64,000 nt of DNA, taken from the NCBI RefSeq assembly GCF_004794515.1, contig NZ_SSDF01000052.1, forward strand, positions 1 to 64,000. Direction: 5' to 3'. This DNA comes from Microbacterium sp. A20. Its GTDB lineage: Bacteria > Actinomycetota > Actinomycetes > Actinomycetales > Microbacteriaceae. The stretch's first letter is position 1; every line of letters starts with the position of its first letter. Made by a program: the position numbers and the translations under genes. Below the pieces are notes generated by a model. That model searched no databases. It was not told the origin of the DNA and was given only the letters and a program-made list of their open reading frames with translations. Below, piece by piece: positions 15,053 through 23,677 of the stretch.

Positions 15053-15957
15053 GCGCGAATCCGCACGATCCCTCCCACGACGCCGCCCTCCGCAGATTCA
15101 ACCGCACGGCGGAGATCGCGACGAGCGACGTCATCCGCACCTACTCGACATCTTTCGGACTCGCGACCCGCCTTCTCGGACCGAGACACCGTCAGCATGT
15201 GCGCAACATCTATGCCATGGTGCGTATCGCCGATGAGATCGTCGACGGTGTCGCGGCCGAGGCCGGGCTGGACAGCACGGCGCAGTCGGCGGCTCTCGCC
15301 TCCTACGTGGAGGCGACGCACCGCTCGATGCGCAGCGGGTACAGCAGCGACCTGATCCTGCACGCCTTCGCTCGGACGGCGCGCGAGTGCGGCATCGGCG
15401 AAGACCTGACCACGCCGTTCTTCGATTCGATGAGTGCCGACATCGATCGTGAGCCGGGGTTCGCCGCCTACGACGCCGACGCCCATGCCGCCTATGTCTA
15501 CGGGTCCGCCGAAGTCGTCGGACTGATGTGCCTCCAGGTCTTCCTGCGCGACTCGCCCCGCACCCCCGAGGAGCTCGAGATCCTCCGACGCGGTGCGCGA
15601 CAACTCGGCGCAGCCTTCCAGAACGTGAACTTCCTGCGCGACCTCGCCGACGACACGGATCGTCTGCACCGCGGCTACCTGGGCGGGACCGCGCGTCTGA
15701 ACGACGCCGACCGGGATGCCTGGGTCGACACGATCCGTCGACAGCTGGCCGACGCCCGCGCCGCGATCCCGCTGCTCCCGAAAGACGCCCGCGCAGCCGT
15801 GCGCAGCGCGCTGGCGCTGTTCGCGGCACTCACCCGCCGCGTCGCGAAGACGCCCGCCGAGGTCCTGTACCGACGGCGCGTGCGCGTCCCCGACCCGATC
15901 AAGGCCCTGCTCGCCGCCCGCGCAGTCGCCGTCACCGCGATGGAACGTGACCGATGA
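15049..15957 (+). CDS. crtB: Phytoene synthase
   Basis: A 302-residue squalene/phytoene synthase family enzyme that joins two GGPP into phytoene. The two Mg2+-binding motifs are seen as DEIVDG (about residues 62-67) and NFLRDLADD (about 193-201), and the early STSFGLATRLL motif is present. It starts at ATG 15049 in a 4-base overlap with the crtE stop and ends in a 4-base overlap with crtI, so the three are translationally coupled. Confidence 0.93.
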   Translation: MSANPHDPSHDAALRRFNRTAEIATSDVIRTYSTSFGLATRLLGPRHRQHVRNIYAMVRIADEIVDGVAAEAGLDSTAQSAALASYVEATHRSMRSGYSSDLILHAFARTARECGIGEDLTTPFFDSMSADIDREPGFAAYDADAHAAYVYGSAEVVGLMCLQVFLRDSPRTPEELEILRRGARQLGAAFQNVNFLRDLADDTDRLHRGYLGGTARLNDADRDAWVDTIRRQLADARAAIPLLPKDARAAVRSALALFAALTRRVAKTPAEVLYRRRVRVPDPIKALLAARAVAVTAMERDR

Positions 15958-17555
15958 GCCGCGTGGTGGTGATCGGTGCGGGCGTCGCCGGCCTCGCGAC
16001 GGCGGGGCTGCTCGCGCGAGACGGGCACGAGGTCGTCGTCCTCGAGAAGAACGACCGCGTCGGCGGGCGGGCCGGAACGATCGAGCGTGCCGGCTTCCGT
16101 TTCGACTCCGGACCATCGTGGTATCTGATGCCCGAGGTGTTCGATCATTTCTTCGCGATGATGGGCACCACGACCGAGGAACAGCTCGACCTCACCCGGC
16201 TGGATCCCGGCTACCGCGTGTTCCGCGACCCGGCGATTGAGGATGCGGCGCACGGCGCGGTGACGGTACCCGCAGGCAGGGAGGCAGTCACCCGCCTCTT
16301 CGAGGCTCTGGAACCGGGATCTGCGCCAGCACTGGACTCCTACCTGCAGTCGGCAAGTCACGCCGGCGAGATGGCGCAGAAGTACTTCCTCTACAACCCG
16401 TTCACCCGGACGCGGTCGCTCCTGGCGCCGGAGGTGCTGCGCGCGCTCCCCCGCTTGTTCACGCTGCTCGGCACTCGACTGCAATCCTTCGCGGCGCGGC
16501 GTTTCCAGCATCCTGTCGTGCGCCAGATCCTCGGCTACCCGGCCGTGTTCCTCGGCACGGATCCTCGCAGCGCCCCCGCGATGTATCACCTGATGAGCAC
16601 CCTCGACCTGGACCAGGGCGTCAGCTATCCGCAGGGCGGCTTCTGGCGGGTGATCGAACGCATCGAGTCCCTGGCCCGCGATGCGGGAGCCCGGATCGTG
16701 ACCGGCGCCGATGTCATCGGCATCCGCACGCAGGACGGGAACGACGGAACACGTGTGACCGGCGTCGACTGGGTGGACGGATCGGGAGCCTCGCATGTCG
16801 AGCACGCCGACATCGTCGTCTCCGCCGCCGACCTGCACCACACCGAGACCAGGTTGCTACCGCGATCGCTGCAGAGCTATCCCGAATCGTGGTGGACTCG
16901 TCGCACCAGCGGCCCCGGCGGTGTGCTCGTGATGCTCGGAGTGAAAGGCGCGCTGCCCGAGCTCCCTCATCATTCCCTGTTCTTCACCGACGACTGGGAT
17001 GCGAACTTCGACGCGATCTTCGGCCCCACCCCGTCCATCCCCGCTCCGGCATCGACATATGTCTGCAGACCCAGCGCGTCCGACCCCGACGTCGCGCCGC
17101 CCGACCACGAGAACCTGTTCATCCTGGTTCCCGTTCCGGCAGATGTCGAGCTCGGGCATGGCGGATCCGACGGATCGGGGTCAGCGGAGATCGAGCGAGC
17201 AGCCGATGCCGCGATCGACCAGGTCGCGGCGTGGGCGGGCATCCCCGATCTCCGGGAGCGGATCGTCGTACGAGAGACCAAGGGGCCGGCCGACTTCCGC
17301 GACGACTATCGCTCGTGGCGGGGCGGGATGCTCGGGCCGGCGCACATCCTGTCCCAGAGTGCGATGTTCCGTGCCCAGAATGCGTCTCGGCGCGTGCAGG
17401 GTCTCCTCTACGCCGGGGCCACGACGGCCCCCGGCGTCGGGGTGCCGATGTGCTTGATCAGCGCTGAGATCGTCCTGAAGCACCTCCGCGGTGATCACTC
17501 CCCCGGCCCACTCCCGGAGGCGGCTCCGCCGGCGGTCGGAACGGCGGACTCCTGA
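15954..17555 (+). CDS. crtI: Phytoene desaturase
   Basis: A 533-residue FAD-dependent desaturase that converts phytoene to lycopene. The N-terminal Rossmann motif is VVVIGAGVAGLATAGLLARD, followed by the VGGRAG second-strand motif. The C-terminal bacterial-type phytoene dehydrogenase signature (YAGATTAPGVGVPM) is intact at about residues 484-497. Length is typical of CrtI. Its last base overlaps the ATG of crtYe. Confidence 0.94.
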   Translation: MSRVVVIGAGVAGLATAGLLARDGHEVVVLEKNDRVGGRAGTIERAGFRFDSGPSWYLMPEVFDHFFAMMGTTTEEQLDLTRLDPGYRVFRDPAIEDAAHGAVTVPAGREAVTRLFEALEPGSAPALDSYLQSASHAGEMAQKYFLYNPFTRTRSLLAPEVLRALPRLFTLLGTRLQSFAARRFQHPVVRQILGYPAVFLGTDPRSAPAMYHLMSTLDLDQGVSYPQGGFWRVIERIESLARDAGARIVTGADVIGIRTQDGNDGTRVTGVDWVDGSGASHVEHADIVVSAADLHHTETRLLPRSLQSYPESWWTRRTSGPGGVLVMLGVKGALPELPHHSLFFTDDWDANFDAIFGPTPSIPAPASTYVCRPSASDPDVAPPDHENLFILVPVPADVELGHGGSDGSGSAEIERAADAAIDQVAAWAGIPDLRERIVVRETKGPADFRDDYRSWRGGMLGPAHILSQSAMFRAQNASRRVQGLLYAGATTAPGVGVPMCLISAEIVLKHLRGDHSPGPLPEAAPPAVGTADS

Positions 17556-17902
17556 TGGGCGCGTTGTATCTGACTGCGCTGCTGGTCTCGCTGGGCTGCA
17601 TGCTTCTTCTGGACTGGCGGTTCCGGCTGTTCTTCTGGAGGGACGCGGTCTCGGCCGCCGTCGTGACCCTGGTCGGCCTGGTCTTCTTCCTCCTGTGGGA
17701 CGTGGCGGGCATCGTGAACGGCATCTTCCTCCGCGGCGACGCGGCGATCGCGACGGGGCTGGTGCTCGCGCCCGAGCTGCCGGTGGAAGAGCCGGTGTTC
17801 CTGCTCTTCCTCGTCGTGTGCACGATGATCATCTATACCGGCTCGGCCCGCCTGCTCGCTCGGAGGCGCGACCGGCTCCGGACCAACGGAGACGGCGCAT
17901 GA
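17555..17902 (+). CDS. crtYe: C50 carotenoid cyclase subunit CrtYe
   Basis: A 115-residue membrane protein with three helices of the lycopene cyclase domain family. In corynebacteria and other actinobacteria two such half-size subunits, CrtYe and CrtYf, form a heterodimer that cyclises the C50 intermediate flavuxanthin. The conserved pair ELPVEEPVF with acidic catalytic residues lies at about 70-78. It is coupled to crtI (1-base overlap) and to the next subunit (4-base overlap). Confidence 0.88.
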   Translation: MGALYLTALLVSLGCMLLLDWRFRLFFWRDAVSAAVVTLVGLVFFLLWDVAGIVNGIFLRGDAAIATGLVLAPELPVEEPVFLLFLVVCTMIIYTGSARLLARRRDRLRTNGDGA

Positions 17903-18243
17903 GTTACATCCACGTCGCAGCCTGCTTCCTCCTCTTCGCCGCCGGCGGTGGTCTGATCCTGGCTCTCGCCTCCCGTCGACGCGGCCCGGTGCCCGCGGCC
18001 GTCCTGCTGACGGTGCTCGTGCTCTTCCTCCTCACGGCCGTGTTCGACACCGTGATGATCGCGAGCGGGCTGTTCCACTACGCGCAGGATCCGCTGCTCG
18101 GTCTGCACATCGGCCTCGCTCCCATCGAGGACTTCGCCTATCCGCTGGCGGGCGCGTTGCTCCTCCCGGCCGTGTGGACGGCTCTGCGCGCACGGCGGCG
18201 AGCGCGCGAAGCGTCCCCCCAGGATGACGAGGTCCGCGGATGA
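17899..18243 (+). CDS. crtYf: C50 carotenoid cyclase subunit CrtYf
   Basis: A 114-residue membrane protein and the second half of the heterodimeric cyclase. It has three membrane helices and the conserved PIEDFAYPL motif (about residues 75-83), parallel to the LPVEEPVF motif of CrtYe. The ATG at 17899 overlaps the end of crtYe by 4 bases; a longer in-frame reading would run through crtI and crtYe and is rejected. The C-terminal tail is charged and overlaps crtEb by 4 bases. Ring type (beta, gamma or epsilon) cannot be read from the sequence. Confidence 0.88.
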   Translation: MSYIHVAACFLLFAAGGGLILALASRRRGPVPAAVLLTVLVLFLLTAVFDTVMIASGLFHYAQDPLLGLHIGLAPIEDFAYPLAGALLLPAVWTALRARRRAREASPQDDEVRG

Positions 18244-19133
18244 ACGACCGATCCGCACCCGAGCGCCCCTTCGGACGGGATCTCGCGCAGATCGTGCTCT
18301 CCTCGCGGCCGATCAGCTGGATCAATACCGCGTTCCCGTTCGCGGCGGCCTATCTCCTCGCCACCCGAGAGCTCGACATCACCTTCGTGATCGGGACCCT
18401 CTACTTCCTCGTCCCGTACAACCTCGCCATGTACGGGATCAACGACGTCTTCGACTACGCCTCCGATCTGGCGAACCCTCGCAAGGGCGGCATCGAGGGC
18501 GCACTCCTGGCACCTCGCATCCACCGCGCCACGCTCTGGGCGGCCGCCGCCACGAACATCCCGTTCCTCGTCTACCTCGTGGTCGTCGGGAACCCGGCAT
18601 CCTGGTTCTGGCTCGCCGTCAGCGTGTTCGCCGTGATCGCCTACTCGGCACCCGTGCTGCGGTTCAAGGAGCGGCCGTTCCTCGATTCGGTCACCTCGAG
18701 CACGCACTTCGTGAGTCCGGCGATCGTCGCTCTCGCCCTGGTCGGCGCCCCGGTGACGGGCAGCACGATCATCACTCTCGCCGCCTTCTTCCTGTGGGGC
18801 ATGGCCGCCCACGCTTTCGGCGCCGTGCAGGACATCGGCCCTGATCGGGAGGGCGGCATCTCATCGACGGCCACCGTGATCGGGGCTCGGGCGACGGTGC
18901 GGCTCTCCCTCGGCCTCTGGACGGTCGCCGGAGCCGCGATGCTGTTCACCCCCTGGCCCGGCCCGCTCGCCGCCATCCTCGCCCTGCCGTACATCGTCAA
19001 CGCGGCGCCGTGGTGGAACGTCGACGACGCCGGCTCCGCGTCGACGAATCGCGCCTGGCGTCGGTTCATCGCCCTCAACTACTTCGCCGGATTCCTCGCG
19101 ACGATGATCCTCATCCTCGCCTGGGTCTCGTGA
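18240..19133 (+). CDS. crtEb: Lycopene elongase (UbiA-family prenyltransferase)
   Basis: A 297-residue polytopic membrane prenyltransferase. The aspartate-rich motifs are NDVFDYASD (about residues 64-72) and DIGPDREGG (about 198-206), the pattern of UbiA enzymes. CrtEb adds two C5 units to lycopene to give flavuxanthin (C50), the substrate of CrtYe/CrtYf. With these genes the product is most likely decaprenoxanthin or a close relative such as sarcinaxanthin. It starts in a 4-base overlap with crtYf. Confidence 0.9.
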   Translation: MNDRSAPERPFGRDLAQIVLSSRPISWINTAFPFAAAYLLATRELDITFVIGTLYFLVPYNLAMYGINDVFDYASDLANPRKGGIEGALLAPRIHRATLWAAAATNIPFLVYLVVVGNPASWFWLAVSVFAVIAYSAPVLRFKERPFLDSVTSSTHFVSPAIVALALVGAPVTGSTIITLAAFFLWGMAAHAFGAVQDIGPDREGGISSTATVIGARATVRLSLGLWTVAGAAMLFTPWPGPLAAILALPYIVNAAPWWNVDDAGSASTNRAWRRFIALNYFAGFLATMILILAWVS

Positions 19134-19177
19134 CTGCCGACTCCGCTTCTGAACGACCGTCTCCCGAAAGGCACCTG

Positions 19178-21364
19178 ATGTCTCGCCCCGACTCTCCACC
19201 GACTCCGCCCCTGAGGGAGCGCTCGCGAAACCACTCCTGGGCGCGTGTCTTCATCCCCGTGGCTCTGATCCTCGTGTGGCTGGTCGGCGCCTCCCTCGGC
19301 GGCCCGCTGTTCGGCAAGGTCGATGAGGTCTCCTCCAACGAGCAGACGACGTACCTCCCCGAGTCCGCACAGGCCACCGAGGTGCAGGAGCTGCTGGGAG
19401 AGTTCAACGACAGCGACTCGATCCCGGCGATCGCGGTGTTCACGTCCGAGGACGAGCTCACGCAGACCGAACTCGACGCGATCGCGGATGCTGTGGCGGA
19501 TGCGCCGTCGGTGGAGGGCGTCGGCGAGGACGTGTCCCCCGCCCTGCCCTCCGACGACGGGCAGGCGGTTCAGGCGTTCATCCCGATCGACAGCGACGCC
19601 GAGCTGGCCGACACGACGGCGGCACTGGGCGAGGAGCTGCGCGACGGCGTACCGGACGGCATCACCGTGTACATCACGGGGCCCGCGGGGTTCAGTGCCG
19701 ACCTGGTCGCGGGCTTCGCGGGGATCGACGGGCTGCTTCTCGGTGTCGCGCTTTTGGCGGTGCTGGTCATCCTGGTTCTCGTCTACCGCTCGTTCCTGCT
19801 GCCTCTGGTCGTGCTCTCGACGAGCCTGTTCGCCCTTTGCGTGGCGCTCCTCGTGGTGTGGTGGCTGGCGAAGTTCGAGGTGCTGCTGCTCAGCGGCCAG
19901 ACACAGGGGATCCTGTTCATCCTCGTGATCGGCGCCGCGACCGACTACGCCCTGCTCCTCGTCGCACGCTTCCGCGAGGAGCTGCGGGTCGCACAGGACA
20001 AGGGCGTCGCGCTCCTTGCCGCGTGGAAGGGCTCCGTCGAACCGATCGTCGCCTCGGGCGGCACCGTGATCGCCGGGCTCCTCTGCCTGCTGCTCAGCGA
20101 CCTGAAGTCGAACAGCACGTTGGGCCCCGTGGCGGCGATCGGCATCGTGTTCGCCATGCTCTCCGCCCTCACGCTGCTTCCCTCGCTGCTGCTGCTCTTC
20201 GGGCGGGCCGTGTTCTGGCCCCGGCGCCCGCGCTTCGAACCCGACGTCGTCGCCGCGGAGCACGGCATGCGCACGACGGGACTGTGGGCGCGGCTGGCCG
20301 GTTTCATCAAGCGGCGACCGCGGGTCATCTGGATCGTGACGACCCTCGTCCTCGTCGCCGGAGCGGCGGGTGTCACCCAACTCGACGCGAACGGCGTACC
20401 GCAGTCCGACCTGGTGCTCGGAGCCTCGGAGGCTCGCGACGGTCAGGTGGCGCTGGGCGAGCACTTCCCCGGCGGATCCGGCAGCCCGGTGTACGTGGTC
20501 GTCGATGAGGACCGGCTGCAGGATGCCGCGGACGTCCTTCTCGCGAACGACGGGATCGATGCGGTCTCCGTCACCGCCGCGGACTCCGCCAGCGGCACCG
20601 CCCCCGTGACCGAGGAAGGCATCACCGCTGTCGGCCCTCCGGGCACGCCCGCGCCCGACCCCACGACGGTCGACGGGCAAGTGCTGCTTCAGGGCACGTT
20701 GACGGACGCGGCCGATTCGGACGCCGCTGCCGCCACCGTGCGAGAGCTGCGATCCGACCTCCAGGGCACGGAGGCGCTCGTGGGCGGCGTCACCGCGACC
20801 TCGATCGACACGAACGACGCCTCCATCCACGACCGCAACCTGATCATCCCCGTGATCCTCCTCGTGATCATGTTGATCCTGATGCTGCTGCTGCGTTCGA
20901 TCCTCGCGCCGGTGCTGCTGATCCTGACGACAGTTCTGTCGTTCGGAACTGCGATGGGCGTGTCCGCGCTGGTGTTCGACGGAATCTTCGACTTCCCCGG
21001 TGCGGACCCGGCCGTTCCGCTCTTCGGGTTCGTGTTCCTGGTGGCGCTCGGCATCGACTACAACATCTTCCTGATGACGCGCGTCCGCGAGGAGTCGAAG
21101 CAGCACGGCACCCGCGAGGGAATCCTTCGGGGCCTGTCGATCACGGGCGGAGTGATCACCTCAGCGGGTCTCGTGCTCGCGGCGACCTTCGCCGCGCTCT
21201 CCGTGATCCCCATCCTGTTCCTCGTGCAGCTGGCGTTCATCGTCGCGTTCGGGGTGCTGCTGGACACGTTCGTCGTCCGTTCGCTGCTCGTCCCGGCGCT
21301 GACGTACGACATCGGCAAGGCGATCTGGTGGCCGTCCAAGCTGTGGCGCCGCGGCAAGGACTGA
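19178..21364 (+). CDS. MMPL-family transporter at the end of the carotenoid operon
   Basis: A 728-residue RND-type membrane protein in two similar halves, each with one membrane helix, a large extracytoplasmic loop and five helices. The proton-relay type segments GAATDYALLLVARFREE and LGIDYNIFLMTRVREE are present in the two halves. Such proteins export lipids or small hydrophobic molecules. C. glutamicum also carries an MmpL-type gene (cg0722) inside its crt operon, so a role in carotenoid placement is plausible but not proven. GTG 19130, overlapping the crtEb stop (GTGA), is an alternative start 16 codons earlier; ATG 19178 has AAAGG upstream. Confidence 0.87.
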   Translation: MSRPDSPPTPPLRERSRNHSWARVFIPVALILVWLVGASLGGPLFGKVDEVSSNEQTTYLPESAQATEVQELLGEFNDSDSIPAIAVFTSEDELTQTELDAIADAVADAPSVEGVGEDVSPALPSDDGQAVQAFIPIDSDAELADTTAALGEELRDGVPDGITVYITGPAGFSADLVAGFAGIDGLLLGVALLAVLVILVLVYRSFLLPLVVLSTSLFALCVALLVVWWLAKFEVLLLSGQTQGILFILVIGAATDYALLLVARFREELRVAQDKGVALLAAWKGSVEPIVASGGTVIAGLLCLLLSDLKSNSTLGPVAAIGIVFAMLSALTLLPSLLLLFGRAVFWPRRPRFEPDVVAAEHGMRTTGLWARLAGFIKRRPRVIWIVTTLVLVAGAAGVTQLDANGVPQSDLVLGASEARDGQVALGEHFPGGSGSPVYVVVDEDRLQDAADVLLANDGIDAVSVTAADSASGTAPVTEEGITAVGPPGTPAPDPTTVDGQVLLQGTLTDAADSDAAAATVRELRSDLQGTEALVGGVTATSIDTNDASIHDRNLIIPVILLVIMLILMLLLRSILAPVLLILTTVLSFGTAMGVSALVFDGIFDFPGADPAVPLFGFVFLVALGIDYNIFLMTRVREESKQHGTREGILRGLSITGGVITSAGLVLAATFAALSVIPILFLVQLAFIVAFGVLLDTFVVRSLLVPALTYDIGKAIWWPSKLWRRGKD

Positions 21365-21406
21365 TGCGCGAGGGGGCGTGCGGACGGTCGCCTAGACTGG
21401 ACGCAC

Positions 21407-21479
21407 GCCCTCGTAGCTCAGGGGATAGAGCAGCCCTCTCCTAAAGGGCAGGTCGCAGGTTCGAATCCTGTCGAGGGCA
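21407..21479 (+). tRNA. tRNA-Arg (anticodon CCT)
   Basis: A 73-nt cloverleaf with acceptor stem GCCCTCG/CGAGGGC, anticodon stem GCCCT/AGGGC with loop CTCCTAA, and T arm GGTTCGAATCC. Anticodon CCT reads AGG codons. The discriminator is A and CCA is not encoded. It follows the mmpL gene by 42 bases and is followed at once by a strong terminator. Confidence 0.95.
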
Positions 21480-21480
21480 C

Positions 21481-21525
21481 GACGTCGAGGAGGGGCCGCC
21501 CGGAGGGTGGCCCCTCCTCGACGTC
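21481..21525 (+). terminator. Terminator after tRNA-Arg
   Basis: A very long stem GACGTCGAGGAGGGGCC / GGCCCCTCCTCGACGTC begins 2 bases after the tRNA. It lacks a clear T-run (CTCAGG follows), but the hairpin is perfect over 17 pairs. Confidence 0.7.
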
Positions 21526-21603
21526 TCAGGCCCCCGTCAGCGGGCCCCCGCCGGCCAGGAGGCTCCACGCGCCGCCCCCTGTTCCCACCGTTCCGCGCCT
21601 CCG

Positions 21604-21760
21604 AACTCGCGGCGCGTGGAGGGGCCGGTGGAGGACTCGAGGGCACCGACGCGCCTCACCAACTCGCGGCGCGTGGAGGGGCCGGTGGAGGACTCGAGGG
21701 CACGACGCGCCTCACCATCTCGCGGCGCGTGGACAGGCCGGTGGAGGACTCGAGGGCACG
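21604..21760. repeat. Three tandem copies of a 56-57 bp repeat
   Basis: Units start at 21604, 21661 and 21717. Copies 1 and 2 are identical over their first 43 bases, differ by one inserted C, and then share GACGCGCCTCACC. Copy 3 differs at a few bases and stops exactly at the stop codon of the HNH gene (21761). The unit includes the palindrome CTCGAG. The array is non-coding on the plus strand and forms the 3' flank of the HNH gene. The origin is unknown; slipped-strand duplication of a dispersed element is possible. Confidence 0.85.
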
Positions 21761-22258
21761 TCACGCCGCCAGTGCCAGGTAGGGCTCCCACCGTGGGTCG
21801 CTGCGCTCGGTTCCGCGCACCGTCCAGGCGGTGCCGTGCGGAGGGCGAGGGGTGAACCGCAACTGCCAGCGCATCTCCTGCGGGGTGCGGTCGCTCTTGA
21901 TGTTGTTGCATCGAAGGCAGCAGGCCACCAGGTTCTCCCAGGAGTCCGCTCCCCCGCGTGAGCGTGGCAGCACATGATCGATGGTCGAAGCCGCCTTGCC
22001 GCAGTATCCGCAGCGGTGATTGTCGCGACGCAGCACACCGCGGCGAGTGACCGGCACGCGTCTGCTCGTCGGCACCCGGACGTACCGGGCGAGGATGATG
22101 ACAGCCGGGCGTTCATACACGCCGTGGGTGCCCCAGACGGGGTCGTCCTCCACGCGTTCGATCACGGTCGCCTTGTCGTTCATCACGAGGACCAGGGCTC
22201 GCTTGAACGACACGATCGCAAGCGGCTCGTATCCGGCATTCAGGACCAGTGTGCGCAT
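21761..22258 (-). CDS. HNH endonuclease
   Basis: A 165-residue protein with a zinc-ribbon HNH nuclease domain: CGYCG (about residue 88), IDHVLPRSRGG (about 97-107), WENLVACCLRCNNIKS (about 112-127). These are the two CxxC zinc sites and the H-N-H catalytic residues, all intact. The N-terminal part (MRTLVLNAGYEPLAIVS) is shared by a widespread actinobacterial family of stand-alone HNH proteins of unknown cellular role. GAGAGGA precedes the ATG. The stop codon abuts the tandem repeat array. Confidence 0.88.
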   Translation of the reverse strand: MRTLVLNAGYEPLAIVSFKRALVLVMNDKATVIERVEDDPVWGTHGVYERPAVIILARYVRVPTSRRVPVTRRGVLRRDNHRCGYCGKAASTIDHVLPRSRGGADSWENLVACCLRCNNIKSDRTPQEMRWQLRFTPRPPHGTAWTVRGTERSDPRWEPYLALAA

Positions 22259-22344
22259 TCGTCATCCTCTCGATCCGCCGGGACGGCTTCCCGGCACTCT
22301 CGAATCACACGAGGTCGCGCAGATGGCAGAGCGATCGTGGGGAC

Positions 22345-22376
22345 GAAAAAAGGCGCCGTCTAAAGACAGCGCCTTT
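22345..22376 (-). terminator. Terminator after the M23 peptidase gene
   Basis: On the minus strand GGCGCTGTC / GACGGCGCC with loop TTTA is followed by TTTTTTCG, a strong intrinsic terminator. It lies in the 309-base interval 22259-22567 downstream of the M23 gene. I see nothing else there apart from the start region of the HNH gene. Confidence 0.85.
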
Positions 22377-22567
22377 CGCGCACGGCAACGCCGTGGCTTC
22401 CCCGCGGGCTATGCAGAAGGACGTGACGACCGAGGGCATCCATGGTTCGGATGGTCGGTATTCGCTCCATCAGCCTCTCCCACCTGTACGACAACGGGAT
22501 CAGGCTAACCCATCCAGCTGCATGCGAGGCGAAACGGCGGGTGAATGGAGCGAGGCGTGTCCGGGAA

Positions 22568-23461
22568 TCAGCCGGCGTTGACCGAGAGCCACGACATGGG
22601 CTCGACGAGTCCGCCGTTGATCCAGGTCTCGAAGTGGAGGTGGTTCGCGGTCGAGCGCCCGGTGCTGCCGACGTAGCCGATCAGCTGGCCTGCCGCCACC
22701 GTCTGTCCGACCTGCACCTGGCGCGAGCCGTAGATCATGTGGCCGTAGGTGGTCTGCACGCGCTGACCACCGACGACGCTGTCGAGCATGACGCAGACGC
22801 CGTATCCGCCGATGCTCTCCGCAGATGCACGGACGACGCCGGCAGCGGCGGCGTAGATCGGGGTGCCGGCGGGAGCGAGCATGTCTGCGCCGTTGTGGCC
22901 GCCGCCGATCGTGCGGCTGACGTTCCAGGAGCCCATCGGGAGCGGATAGCGCACCTCGCCCGAGCCCGGCGAGGTCAGTGCGTAGCCGGCGGTGTTGAAC
23001 TGGCCAGACGACGACGCCGTGGATGCCTTCGCCGCGGCGGCAGCGCGGGCGGCAGCAGCCTCTTCGGCCTTCTTCTTCGCGATCTCCTCCGGAGTCGTCG
23101 CGCTGAAAGTGCCTCGGCTCAATGGAGCGGCCGTGGCCTGAGAGGCCACGACCAGGGACTGCGCGTCGACGGCGGCGAGCTGCTGCAGGGTCGTCGGAGC
23201 GGCTTCGCTCGGCTTCGACTGCGCGAAGGCAGGAAGGGCGATGCCGGCGACCAGTGCACCGACGGCTCCGAAGATGGCGATCGATCGGAGTGGCTTGACG
23301 GCCTTGCGAGCAGTCGCCCGCGCACCTGCGCGTCGGGCGAGTACTCGGTCTTCAGATGTCTTCTTCGCGGGCTGTTCGATGTCTGCGGCCAAAACGTGGT
23401 CCTCCTGGGCCCTTGCGCTTTCGGGTAGCGCTGGCTCGTCGGCACTCTGCTCTCGTGGCAT
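22568..23461 (-). CDS. M23-family metallopeptidase, secreted or membrane-anchored
   Basis: A 297-residue cell-wall peptidase. A cytoplasmic N-terminus of about 60 residues precedes a hydrophobic segment ending in an AFA-type signal site (about 62-82), then a Lys/Glu/Ala-rich coiled linker (about 127-150), then the LytM domain. The zinc ligands are His in GGGHNGADM, with the matching Asp, and HLHFE near the C-terminus, so the site is intact and the enzyme should cut peptidoglycan cross-bridges. No ribosome binding site is obvious at ATG 23461. A GTTA/TAAC inverted repeat lies about 110 bases upstream (23571-23586). Confidence 0.88.
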   Translation of the reverse strand: MPREQSADEPALPESARAQEDHVLAADIEQPAKKTSEDRVLARRAGARATARKAVKPLRSIAIFGAVGALVAGIALPAFAQSKPSEAAPTTLQQLAAVDAQSLVVASQATAAPLSRGTFSATTPEEIAKKKAEEAAAARAAAAAKASTASSSGQFNTAGYALTSPGSGEVRYPLPMGSWNVSRTIGGGHNGADMLAPAGTPIYAAAAGVVRASAESIGGYGVCVMLDSVVGGQRVQTTYGHMIYGSRQVQVGQTVAAGQLIGYVGSTGRSTANHLHFETWINGGLVEPMSWLSVNAG

Positions 23462-23677
23462 GAACGCATCTCGGGCACTTTGCGCGTTCCTGCCGTGAAG
23501 ACGACGAGCCTCAAAGGCGTATCTTCGCGATCCATCTCCAGCGGGCTTCTTCGCTGGCGACTCGACCGAGGTTACCGGAAGATAACGATCATGTCACCCC
23601 GGGAACCTGACAATCGTCGCAGAGGGCGGTCGTGGAGTGCTCCGTCGCCCGCAGTCGGGCTCGGAATCCCCCTCGGA

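Noticed and set aside
21604-21760. Considered a CRISPR array
   Set aside because: The three units are directly abutting 56-57 bp copies with no unique spacers between repeats, and there are no cas genes nearby.
21407-22258. Integration site or mobile element at the tRNA-Arg gene
   Set aside because: The HNH gene is a stand-alone family member and no integrase, direct repeat of the tRNA 3' end or foreign gene block is seen.
23462-23677. Cyclic-di-AMP (ydaO-type) riboswitch upstream of the M23 peptidase
   Set aside because: I looked for the conserved ydaO core segments in the minus-strand leader and could not find them; only a GTTA/TAAC repeat stands out.
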